From an uncultured Oscillospiraceae bacterium (lineage in GTDB: Bacteria; Bacillota; Clostridia; Oscillospirales; Oscillospiraceae): a DNA stretch of 64,000 bases. Where the stretch lies: the NCBI GenBank assembly GCA_934552825.1, contig CAKTEQ010000004.1:222595-286594 (forward strand), given 5' to 3'. The translations under genes were made by a program, and so were the position numbers. Position 1 is the first letter of the stretch; the number at the start of each line of letters is the position of its first letter. Below are positions 16,668 to 24,405 of the stretch, piece by piece. Under the pieces are notes generated by a model. It was not told where the DNA came from, searched no databases, and was given only the letters and a program-made list of their open reading frames with translations.

Positions 16668-17858
16668 TTATCCTCCGATCTCACCCAAAAGCTTCTGATA
16701 TGCGGCGGGCATATGCTCCCGAACCACCTCATATCCCAATGCGCCGTCCTTTTCCGTTACGTCCCTGAGCATCTCCAGGAGGGGCGCAAAATCGTTATCC
16801 ATCGTGAGCACGCCCATGTTCATTCTGCCGCTTTCCTGCCCTGTCACGGCAGCGCCAGCTATTGCCAGCATCATTTCAAATGCCGTAACGCCGATGTCCG
16901 AGAGTCCCGGCTCCGTAAGAGAATGACGTTCATTATAGTACTGCTCCACTGTCGGGGCTATCTCCAGCAGCTCTGCCGCCCAGTTATCCGCCCGCTGCCC
17001 GGCGGCATCCTCCCCTTCAAGCAGGATATCCTCTCCAAGCCGCCTGTAACCCCAGCCTCCGAGGGGCACCCTCGGCACCACGTCGCCGGAATTTATCACA
17101 TTGAAAATATTGCTGCACTCCACGCCGCAGTCCTCCCCCCGGAACGTGGCGGGTGAGGCAAACGTATATGTAAGCACATTCTCTTCCCCAAGCTCCGCAT
17201 TCAGGAGCATCCCCAGAAGATTTGCGCAGGCGCCGCCACGACTGTGCCCGCACACGAGCACCAGCGGCTCCCGCACCGATGCCAACACGCTCTGGACGCC
17301 CACAAAGGCGTCCTCCGCTGCAAAAAGGAAGTTCTCAGCGAACTGACCCTCATCGCTCCGGGAAGGCGCAAAGTCAAAGTTTGAGTACCACTCACCGCCC
17401 TCTGTGCCCCGCACTGCTATGAGCACCAGCGTGCGCTCCTCGCCGCCGAAGCTAACCTGCTTTAATCCCACCGTATAGGCACAGGTGTGGGATATGGCGT
17501 CACCCTTGTCGTAATTCACCTGAGCCGCCACCGTAAAGCCCGCACACTCAAGCAGTTCCGTCTCCCGCTGCGCAGTATGCCCGGTGCACAGCGCAAGCAC
17601 CTGCCGGGCGAGCTCAACGGAAAACTCGCCGCTGCTTTCTGGCAGCGCCAGCCCGGTCAGGTCTATTCCCTCGGCGGGATCCTCCGTCAGTATTCCTTCC
17701 CAGTCCGGAGACTCGGAGATCTCCTCCGTCGCACTCTCCGTTTTGGGGACTATCGGCTGTTCACTCTCCGCCGTGTCCCGCGTTCCGCATCCCACGCAGC
17801 CCAGCAACAGCGTCACCGCCGCCAGAATAGCCGTCATTCTTTTCAGGACCGTATTCAC
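16668..17858 (-). CDS. Lipase class 3-like lipoprotein
   Basis: A 396-residue exported protein. A signal peptide with lipobox (LLGC or the following CVGC, residues 17-24) and a Ser/Glu/Pro-rich linker precede an alpha/beta-hydrolase domain (about 80-390). The nucleophile elbow GHSRGG has Ser206; a likely Asp is in INSGDVVPRVP and a His in ERHSLTE, as in class 3 lipases. The start is a GTG with GGAGGG upstream. It is the first gene of a three-gene operon with the ABC exporter. The substrate is unknown; the link to the exporter may be regulatory or the enzyme may modify exported lipid or peptide. Confidence 0.85.
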   Translation of the reverse strand: MNTVLKRMTAILAAVTLLLGCVGCGTRDTAESEQPIVPKTESATEEISESPDWEGILTEDPAEGIDLTGLALPESSGEFSVELARQVLALCTGHTAQRETELLECAGFTVAAQVNYDKGDAISHTCAYTVGLKQVSFGGEERTLVLIAVRGTEGGEWYSNFDFAPSRSDEGQFAENFLFAAEDAFVGVQSVLASVREPLVLVCGHSRGGACANLLGMLLNAELGEENVLTYTFASPATFRGEDCGVECSNIFNVINSGDVVPRVPLGGWGYRRLGEDILLEGEDAAGQRADNWAAELLEIAPTVEQYYNERHSLTEPGLSDIGVTAFEMMLAIAGAAVTGQESGRMNMGVLTMDNDFAPLLEMLRDVTEKDGALGYEVVREHMPAAYQKLLGEIGG

Positions 17859-17935
17859 GCCTATCCCTCCAATATCTTTCTAAAACATTCATAATATAAC
17901 ATTTTATCTCTGTCTTAGACAATACCCCGGGGCAA

Positions 17936-17971
17936 AAAAGTACCCGGCGCAGCGGCGCCGGGTACTTTTCT
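17936..17971. terminator. Strong hairpin terminator downstream of sipL
   Basis: AAAAGTACCCGGCGC (17936-17950) pairs perfectly with GCGCCGGGTACTTTT (17955-17969), loop AGCG. It separates the sipL gene from the lipase operon, both on the minus strand. Confidence 0.92.
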
Positions 17972-17976
17972 TTTTC

Positions 17977-19500
17977 TCAAGCTCTTTTCCTTGGTATCAG
18001 CAGTAGCCTGCCGTCGTCCGGGAGTACGTCACCCTGGACGGAGTTTATCTCTGCAATCGCGTCGGGGCACGCTCTGTACTCCTTCGCCACGTCCCACAGG
18101 CGCTCCCCGTGGACACTGCGCAGCACCACCGACGGCATATCCCCGGTCCGCTCGTCGAGGACCTTCGCACTCTCCACCATCGTGACGCTGCCGCAGGAGC
18201 ATACGCAATAATCGAACACCAGCTCAAGCCTGAGCTCTACGCCCCCGGCCATAGGCAGGGCGTAGGCTCCGGGTTCCACATACGCCTTCACTGAGCATAT
18301 GCTCTGTCCCTCTTCAAGGGGCACCTCAGCCTCTATGGTGAACTGCTCCTCAACCCCCTTGAGCATATTGTTTTCATCCACATACAGCACGAGAGCCGTC
18401 AGCTTCCCGCTGAGCACGGCAGGAAATGCCGTGGCATCCACCCCGACACTGTTCACATCAGCTTTTACGCTCGCCACGCTTATAGCCGCCGTGTCCGTCT
18501 CGATCGTCTCTCTAATGCTCCGGCGCACCTGACAGCAGCTTTTGCCGGAGGTGACCTCCCGGCTCACGCGGCTCACTTCAGTGTCCGCCGCTGTACTGTA
18601 CAGGTCCTCCAGGACCATCACTTCCCGCTGTTCGCTGACAACGGTCTGAGCCGTAATATAAAACGCAGCGGCTATCCCACGCCCCGCAGAGTTCTCGTTC
18701 AGCTCCACACTGTATCCGGTGAGGGAAAACTCAACCTGCGCCATTGCGTCCGCAGGCTCCCTATCCAGCTCGATTATCTGTGTGAAGGGCAGCTCGAAAT
18801 AAGCGCTCGCGGCGCTGCCGTCCTCCGCCGTCAGATACAAAACATCAAGGCCGACAGCGCCTTTAACAACTCCCTTTGCCCCCACGAATTTGCATTCGCC
18901 GGGTACAATGCTCACGCGGCTTGCGAGTATCTCCTCCGCCGCGCCCTTGCCCCCGCCCAGCTCCAGATCATCTGAGAGGGATACCGTGCGCTCACTCACG
19001 GAGATCACCGGCGTGAGCTTTACCGTGGTCATAAGCGTCTCCACATCCCGGGCGCTCTCAACGCTCTCCGTTATCTCTGTCTCCCGGGGTGCGTAAACCG
19101 CAAACGCGACAGCAACATTGACTCTGCCAAGCATTTTTCTCGGATTGAGCAGGCGCATCTCTCCGTTTACAAGCTGCGCCTGAGCCACCAGTTCACACTC
19201 CGTATCCACGTCGCCGCCGTCGCAGCTCGCCTTGAAGGGTATCGTCTGAGTAATTCTCTTCGCTGTGCCCTCACCCTCCGGTGTGTAAACCGCTGTCAGC
19301 TCAACCACACCGCTGACGGTCGCTCTTCCGTCGGAGAGCTCCTTGTCCCGTATCATGACGACTCCCTGAGTCTCCAGCACCCGCACCGCATCCGGCAGTG
19401 AGTCGGGCACAATAGTCTCCATCGTCTCCTCGCAGTATTTAACGGTGTCCATAACCGTGATGAAATGCCTGATAGTCTTCTTTGAAAGTCCAAGTTCCAT
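17977..19500 (-). CDS. sipL: SipL-like spore coat morphogenesis protein (DUF3794 plus LysM)
   Basis: A 507-residue protein with repeated DUF3794 (SPOCS) domains across about 1-440 and a C-terminal LysM domain (HGERLWDVAKEYR ... RLLLIPRKRA). This architecture and length match SipL of Clostridioides difficile, which binds the coat ATPase SpoIVA through its LysM domain at the forespore surface. The ATG at 19500 follows GGAGAGG; the longer open frame has no site. The gene directly follows spoVM, whose product anchors SpoIVA. The ribosome binding site lies in the 3' arm of a 15-bp hairpin. Confidence 0.85.
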   Translation of the reverse strand: MELGLSKKTIRHFITVMDTVKYCEETMETIVPDSLPDAVRVLETQGVVMIRDKELSDGRATVSGVVELTAVYTPEGEGTAKRITQTIPFKASCDGGDVDTECELVAQAQLVNGEMRLLNPRKMLGRVNVAVAFAVYAPRETEITESVESARDVETLMTTVKLTPVISVSERTVSLSDDLELGGGKGAAEEILASRVSIVPGECKFVGAKGVVKGAVGLDVLYLTAEDGSAASAYFELPFTQIIELDREPADAMAQVEFSLTGYSVELNENSAGRGIAAAFYITAQTVVSEQREVMVLEDLYSTAADTEVSRVSREVTSGKSCCQVRRSIRETIETDTAAISVASVKADVNSVGVDATAFPAVLSGKLTALVLYVDENNMLKGVEEQFTIEAEVPLEEGQSICSVKAYVEPGAYALPMAGGVELRLELVFDYCVCSCGSVTMVESAKVLDERTGDMPSVVLRSVHGERLWDVAKEYRACPDAIAEINSVQGDVLPDDGRLLLIPRKRA

Positions 19501-19504
19501 TATG

Positions 19505-19572
19505 TATCCTCTCCTTGCGTATGGTTTTGGCTGATATCTCATTTGGAGTATATTGCGCGCAAGGAGAGGATA
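19505..19572 (-). promoter_or_regulatory. 15-bp inverted repeat sequestering the sipL ribosome binding site
   Basis: TATCCTCTCCTTGCG and its exact complement (19505-19519 and 19558-19572) flank a 38-base loop. In the minus-strand transcript the 3' arm contains AAGGAGAGG, the SD of sipL. A folded leader would therefore hide the site. Confidence 0.65.
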
Positions 19573-19578
19573 TTCCCT

Positions 19579-19653
19579 TTATTGTCTGATGCCGAATATT
19601 TTTCTAAGTATGCCTCTGAATAATCTGGGTGACTTAACAACTACAACCTTCAT
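19579..19653 (-). CDS. spoVM: Stage V sporulation protein M
   Basis: A 24-residue amphipathic peptide, MKVVVVKSPRLFRGILRKIF then GIRQ. SpoVM family features are all present: the KSP turn, central glycine, basic/hydrophobic alternation and length (26 residues in Bacillus subtilis). SpoVM inserts into the convex forespore membrane and recruits SpoIVA. GGGAGG lies about 8 bases before the ATG. Its place next to rsgA-prkC-prpC matches the Bacillus locus; here rpe and thiN are missing and sipL follows. Confidence 0.9.
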   Translation of the reverse strand: MKVVVVKSPRLFRGILRKIFGIRQ

Positions 19654-19669
19654 CGCCTTTACCTCCCAT

Positions 19670-19822
19670 TCATTTGCCTGATATGAGCAGCCATATCCCC
19701 GCCCCGAGCGCCGCAATGCCGAGCAGCACAGAGACGAACACGCTGCCTATGACCAGAGACAAGAGCATCCCTGCCCCAAAGCAGGTCAGGGCAATGCCCA
19801 GTTTCCTGCCGTATCTGCACAT
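19670..19822 (-). CDS. 50-residue membrane protein between rsgA and spoVM
   Basis: Two hydrophobic helices (about 9-22 and 24-47) rich in Gly, Leu and Ala follow a basic start MCRYGRKLG, giving a hairpin membrane protein. The start at 19822 is supported by AGGGGG 8 bases upstream, which lies in the 3' arm of a 12-bp hairpin. The stop is 17 bases before the spoVM ATG, so it is probably cotranscribed with spoVM and sipL. No family was recognised; a sporulation role is possible from position only. Confidence 0.65.
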   Translation of the reverse strand: MCRYGRKLGIALTCFGAGMLLSLVIGSVFVSVLLGIAALGAGIWLLISGK

Positions 19823-19830
19823 AAAAATAT

Positions 19831-19865
19831 CCCCCTGTCGTACAGTTCATTATACGACAGGGGGG
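19831..19865 (-). terminator. Hairpin after rsgA, terminator and/or SD-masking element
   Basis: CCCCCTGTCGTA pairs exactly with TACGACAGGGGG (12 bp, 10-base loop), followed on the minus strand by ATATTTTTAT. It looks like an intrinsic terminator for rsgA, but its 3' arm also holds the only SD of the next small gene, suggesting attenuation. Confidence 0.75.
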
Positions 19866-19874
19866 CATTCATTG

Positions 19875-20759
19875 TTACTTTTCCCGCTCCCAGAAGGGTA
19901 TCTCCCGGGCCTTTTCATATAGCGCCGCATAGCTTTTGTACCGGCTTGGGCTTATCTCTCCAGCCTCCAGCGCCTCCAGCACACGGCACCCCTTCTCCTT
20001 TATATGGGCACACCCCTGAAAACGGCACAGGTCCTTATATGGGGCGAACTCTCTGAAGCAGTCCTGCACCTTTTCCGGCACGCGCAGCTCCGTATTGTCC
20101 GCATCAAAGGAGGAAAAGCCAGGCGTATCCATGACCGCCGCCCCGTTCGGCAGGCGGTACAGCTCAACGTGGCGTGTAGTATGCCGCCCTCGCCCCAGCT
20201 TATTGCTGACCTCACCTGTGAGGATATTCAACTCCGGGCTGAGCATATTGAGCACACTGGACTTGCCCACTCCGGAGTTGCCAGTAAACACCGACACCTT
20301 CCCTCGGAGCACGTCCATCAGTTCCTGCGCCCCTTCGCCCGTCATTGCGGAAAGGCGTATAGTCGTAAAGCCCGCCTTTGTATACGTCTCGAAGAGCGTG
20401 TCGCCCCGGTCGAGGTCGCACTTGTTGATGCAGATCACAGGCTCACAGTTCTGAGACTCAGCGATAGCCGCCACCCGGTCAATGAGAAATGGTTCCGTGA
20501 CGGGTATCACATTCGCCGCCAGTATCACCATCTGGTCTATATTCACCGCCGCGGGTCTCGCAAAGCTGTTACGCCGGGGCAGTACCGACCGCAGCACGCC
20601 TTTCCCGCCCCCGAGATCCTCCGCCTGCACCACATCGCCCACAACAGGCGTTATCTTCTCACGTCTGAACTTTCCAGGCGCCTTGCACTCAAGCAGACCA
20701 TCAGCGGTTTCCACATAGTAGAACCCGCTGATGGCTTTCATTATCGTTCCCTGCTCCAT
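19875..20759 (-). CDS. rsgA: Ribosome small subunit-dependent GTPase A
   Basis: A 294-residue circularly permuted GTPase for 30S maturation. It has an N-terminal OB fold (about 1-65), the G4 motif NKCD, then the P-loop GNSGVGKSS and G3 DTPGF. A C-terminal zinc knuckle has Cys and His in CRFQGCAHIKEKGC. The first ATG was kept because homologues align from EGTIMKALSGFYYV-type starts. It lies 4 bases after prkC, as in Bacillus. Confidence 0.97.
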   Translation of the reverse strand: MEQGTIMKAISGFYYVETADGLLECKAPGKFRREKITPVVGDVVQAEDLGGGKGVLRSVLPRRNSFARPAAVNIDQMVILAANVIPVTEPFLIDRVAAIAESQNCEPVICINKCDLDRGDTLFETYTKAGFTTIRLSAMTGEGAQELMDVLRGKVSVFTGNSGVGKSSVLNMLSPELNILTGEVSNKLGRGRHTTRHVELYRLPNGAAVMDTPGFSSFDADNTELRVPEKVQDCFREFAPYKDLCRFQGCAHIKEKGCRVLEALEAGEISPSRYKSYAALYEKAREIPFWEREK

Positions 20760-20763
20760 GGTG

Positions 20764-22614
20764 TCACTGCACCCAGCCGGGTATCACTATATCCGTACCC
20801 GGTACCACGAAGCCGCCGTCCGGATCAGTCACGGTGCTGCCCGGATTCGGCTCGGGCTCCGGCTCGGGATCCGGTTCAGGCTCTGGCTCTGGTCCCTTGC
20901 TCACCTGTACGTCGATGGCAAAGTCCTTGGGCACCTGCGTACCCGCGGCAACACCCTGATAGATGATTAGCCCCGCTTCCTGATCGTCATATACTTCCTT
21001 GACCTCACCCAGCTTGAGCCCGTAATCCTCCAGTTCCATCTGGGCCTGGGCTCGGGTCTTGCCGCTAAGGTTCGGCACGACCACCATCTCGTCGTCCGGC
21101 CCCTTGCTCACTGTAAGGTAGATCGTGGAATTGACAGACACCGTCTCCCCAACGCTGGGGTACACGTCGATGACATAGCCGGAGGTGACGTCCTCCGACG
21201 CCTTGAACTCCGTCTCCACATTATAAAATCCCAGGTCATTCAGCGCCTTGACGGCTTTTTTATTCTCCATGTTTACGACCTGGGGTATCTCCTGGGACAC
21301 ATCGCCCCCCGCTATCGTGACGGTGATCGTCTGACCCGCCTTGACGCTCCTGCCGCTCTGGGGATCCTGGGTAAGGATCGTCCCGTCAGCCTGGTCGCTG
21401 TCATAGTCGTATCCGCCGACCTCAATATTGAAGTCCTCATACCTTGAGCTGTTCTGGACGTACTCGATGTCCAGCCCCACTATGCTTGGGACCTCGAAGT
21501 CCTCCGTTGCCGTGAGCAGATCCTTTATGAAGTAATTATAGAGGAAGTAGAAAATGCCCAGCAGGAAAACTATAACGGCGAAGATGCCCGCAAGTACTGC
21601 CACGCGCCGTGCGCTGGAATTGCGGCGGCGGTTCTCCTTTGTCTGTTCATATTTCGCACTGCGCTGAGCCTCCCGCCGCTCCTTATCAGCCGTGACCTTC
21701 TTTACGGCGTTTGTATCGATTATGAGAGTTGGCTCATTCTCCGGGTCGACGACGGGAGAACTTGTGCTGTAATTGAGAGTCATATTAGGATTTTTCCTGA
21801 AATCCTCCAGATCCTTCAACATCGCCGTTGCACTTGGATAACGCTTCTCCTTGTCCGCCGCCATGGCCTTCATGGTTATGGCCTCGAGAGCCTCCGGAAT
21901 ATCCGGATTTATCTCCCGGGGGGAGAGAGGCATGGAGTTTATATGCTGTATCGCCACTGCCACAGGTGAGTCTCCCTCGTAGGGCAGGCGGTTCGTGAGC
22001 ATCTCGTAGAGCACCACGCCCACGGAGTATATGTCGCTCCGGGCGTCGATATGACTGCCCTTTGCCTGTTCCGGGGAGATATAGTGTACGCTGCCCAGCG
22101 CCTCCTGGGTGAGCGTACTCTGGGTTGTGGTGAGCCGGGCTATGCCGAAGTCCGCGACTTTTATGCTGCCGTCCCGAAGGATCATTATATTATGGGGCTT
22201 TATGTCCCTGTGGATTATCCCGCGGCTGTGCGCGTGCTCCAGCGCCTTGCATATCTGGATCGTGAAATGCAGGGCTTCCTTCCAGTTAAGCGCACCCTTG
22301 CGGTTTATATACTGCTTGAGCGTTATGCCGTCCAGCAGCTCCATAACGATATAGTCCACGCCGTCAGCGTGACCCACATCGTAAACGCCCATGATGTTGG
22401 CATGGGAGAGCATAGCGACAGCCTGAGACTCTGTGCGGAAGCGCTTGCGGAACTCCTCGTCCATCGCCAGCTCTTCCTTCAATATCTTTATCGCCACAAG
22501 GCGGTTGAGCTTGTGGCACTTGGCTTTATACACATTCGCCATACCGCCGGAGCCTATTTTCTCCAGTATCTCATAGCGGTTGTCAAACATTTTGCCTATG
22601 TACTTGTCTTCCAT
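20764..22614 (-). CDS. prkC: PASTA-domain Ser/Thr protein kinase
   Basis: A 616-residue membrane kinase. The cytoplasmic kinase domain (about 10-275) has GSGGMANVY, catalytic Lys in VAIKIL, HRDIKPHNIM and DFG. A juxtamembrane linker, a single TM (about 344-366) and three PASTA repeats (about 372-580) follow. The tail is an alternating Pro/Glu/Asp spacer (EPEPEPDPEPEPEP) plus a short hydrophobic end. PrkC senses muropeptides or lipid II and phosphorylates cell-wall, translation and spore-revival targets. It is paired with prpC, 11 bases upstream. Confidence 0.97.
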   Translation of the reverse strand: MEDKYIGKMFDNRYEILEKIGSGGMANVYKAKCHKLNRLVAIKILKEELAMDEEFRKRFRTESQAVAMLSHANIMGVYDVGHADGVDYIVMELLDGITLKQYINRKGALNWKEALHFTIQICKALEHAHSRGIIHRDIKPHNIMILRDGSIKVADFGIARLTTTQSTLTQEALGSVHYISPEQAKGSHIDARSDIYSVGVVLYEMLTNRLPYEGDSPVAVAIQHINSMPLSPREINPDIPEALEAITMKAMAADKEKRYPSATAMLKDLEDFRKNPNMTLNYSTSSPVVDPENEPTLIIDTNAVKKVTADKERREAQRSAKYEQTKENRRRNSSARRVAVLAGIFAVIVFLLGIFYFLYNYFIKDLLTATEDFEVPSIVGLDIEYVQNSSRYEDFNIEVGGYDYDSDQADGTILTQDPQSGRSVKAGQTITVTIAGGDVSQEIPQVVNMENKKAVKALNDLGFYNVETEFKASEDVTSGYVIDVYPSVGETVSVNSTIYLTVSKGPDDEMVVVPNLSGKTRAQAQMELEDYGLKLGEVKEVYDDQEAGLIIYQGVAAGTQVPKDFAIDVQVSKGPEPEPEPDPEPEPEPNPGSTVTDPDGGFVVPGTDIVIPGWVQ

Positions 22615-22625
22615 AGCCGTTCTCC

Positions 22626-23360
22626 TTATTTCTCATATACCACAACAGTGGCGTTATCCGGTGCGCCCCGCTCTTTTACCATGTTTATGATCCGCTGGCA
22701 GCAGGTTTCTTTCTCCTCGTTGTGTATAACCTCGTAAAGCAGTTCCTGATCGCTCAGAATATTGGAAACACCGTCGGAGCAGAGGAGTATATTATCCCCG
22801 TTTTTCAGCTTAACGGGGTAGAAATCCCCCCGGACCCGTGAGCCGGTGCCGAGGGCCCTTGTGATGAGGTTCTTGCTGGGGTGCTTTTTTGCCTCCTCAC
22901 GGGTTATCTCCCCCCGCTCAACAAGCTCCTCCACCATGGAGTGGTCACGGGTTATCTGTTCGATGCCTCTGTCGTTTATGAGATACGCACGGCTGTCCCC
23001 AACATTCACCGCCAGGGCAGTATTTCCCGCGACTATGCAGCTTACAAGAGTCGTGCCCATGCCAGTATAGTCGCTGCTGCTTTTTGACTTGTCATGGACT
23101 TGCTCATTCGCGTATTCAAGGGCACGGCGCGCCGCCTTCTCAAGCTGCTTCGCCGTCATCTGGGGGCGAAGCTCATTTTTAAGCTCTTCAACATAGGCGC
23201 CCACAGCCATCTCGCTGGCAATGTTGCCCGCTTTCGCACCGCCCATGCCGTCGCAGACCACAAGGATGCTGAGCTTGTTCTCCGGTATCAGGTCTATATA
23301 GTACGAGTCCTGATTTTGTGTCCGGACTCCGCCCATATCAGTCAGTCCCCATGCTCTCAT
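22626..23360 (-). CDS. prpC: PP2C-family Ser/Thr phosphatase
   Basis: A 244-residue Stp1/PrpC phosphatase, antagonist of PrkC. Metal-binding motifs are DMGGVRTQNQDSYY, VVCDGMGGAKAGN, GDSRAYL and DNATVVVYE at the C-terminus. Its ATG lies inside the end of rlmN (23-base overlap) with GGGAGG in the rlmN coding end, so translation is coupled. Confidence 0.96.
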   Translation of the reverse strand: MRAWGLTDMGGVRTQNQDSYYIDLIPENKLSILVVCDGMGGAKAGNIASEMAVGAYVEELKNELRPQMTAKQLEKAARRALEYANEQVHDKSKSSSDYTGMGTTLVSCIVAGNTALAVNVGDSRAYLINDRGIEQITRDHSMVEELVERGEITREEAKKHPSKNLITRALGTGSRVRGDFYPVKLKNGDNILLCSDGVSNILSDQELLYEVIHNEEKETCCQRIINMVKERGAPDNATVVVYEK

Positions 23361-24405
23361 GCTTTACACCTCCCTCAGATTCAAGGTTTCTCTTCCTGCG
23401 AAGCTGCCCGCAGGCAGCGTCAATATCGCTTCCGAGCCGCCGGCGTACGGTCGTCGTTATTCCGGCCCGCTCGAGTATATCTTTAAATTTTTTCACAGTG
23501 TCCGGATAGCTGGGATGCAGTCCCGTCTCGCTCACGTCGTTAAGCGGGATGAGATTAACGTGGGCGCCGCTGTCCCCTCTCAGCTTTTCCGCCAGCAGCC
23601 GCGCGGCGGCAGGGCTGTCGTTCACGCCCCGTATCATGGAGTATTCATAGGATATTCTCCGTCCTGTGGTGACGAAGTAATTATGACAGGTCTCAAGGAG
23701 CTTGTCCACCCCGCAGGCCCTGTTCACGGGCATTATCCTGTTGCGGGTCTCGTCATCCGGCGCGTGGAGGGACACGGAAAGGGTTATCTGAAGGTCCTCC
23801 TTTGCCAGCTTATCTATTCCGTCAACGAGGCCGCTTGTGGAGAGGGATATATGCCTCATGCCGATATTCATCCCCTCAGGATCGTTCACCAGGCGGAGAA
23901 AGCGCAGCACGTTATCGTAGTTATCCAGCGGCTCGCCGATGCCCATCAGGACGATATTGCTTATCTTCACGCCGGAGTCAATCTGGGTGAAGAGCACCTG
24001 ATCCAGCATCTCAGAGGGCGTCAGGTCCCGGACCTTTCCGCCTATTGTGGAGGCGCAGAATATGCAGCCCATGCGGCAGCCCACCTGGGTAGATATACAG
24101 ACGGTGTTGCCGTGTTTGTAGCGCATCAGCACGGTTTCAACACAGTTGTCGTCCCTCAGGCGCCAGAGGTATTTAATTGTGCCGTCCAGCCGTGACTCCT
24201 GCCGGCGCTCCACCGTCGGCGCGGTTATATAGAACCGCTCTTCCAGCTTTCCCCTGAGTGGTTTGGAGATATCTGTCATCCCGTCAAAGGAGGTCACGCC
24301 CCGATGAAGCCAGCGGAATACCTGCTTTGCCCGGAACTTTGCTTCGCCCATTGCGGCGAGTTCCTCCCCTATCTCCCCGGCAGTCATGCTTTTCAAATCT
24401 CTCAT
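23338..24405 (-). CDS. rlmN: 23S rRNA (adenine2503-C2)/tRNA methyltransferase
   Basis: A 355-residue radical SAM enzyme. The Fe-S motif CRMGCIFC follows ISTQVG; an N-terminal helical domain (about 1-90) and the conserved SLHAPDDETRNRIMP and EYSMIRGVND segments are present. The methyl-carrying Cys is expected near the C-terminus (DAACGQLR). The start overlaps the rsmB stop (ATGA). Confidence 0.97.
   Translation of the reverse strand: MRDLKSMTAGEIGEELAAMGEAKFRAKQVFRWLHRGVTSFDGMTDISKPLRGKLEERFYITAPTVERRQESRLDGTIKYLWRLRDDNCVETVLMRYKHGNTVCISTQVGCRMGCIFCASTIGGKVRDLTPSEMLDQVLFTQIDSGVKISNIVLMGIGEPLDNYDNVLRFLRLVNDPEGMNIGMRHISLSTSGLVDGIDKLAKEDLQITLSVSLHAPDDETRNRIMPVNRACGVDKLLETCHNYFVTTGRRISYEYSMIRGVNDSPAAARLLAEKLRGDSGAHVNLIPLNDVSETGLHPSYPDTVKKFKDILERAGITTTVRRRLGSDIDAACGQLRRKRNLESEGGVKHESMGTD

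Noticed and set aside
20764..20900. Pro/Glu repeat at the prkC C-terminus as a tandem repeat element
   Set aside because: It is a coding spacer after the PASTA repeats, as in many PrkC proteins, not an independent repeat.
20004..20966. Open frame of 320 codons antisense to rsgA and prkC
   Set aside because: It crosses the boundary of two certain genes and lacks a ribosome binding site.
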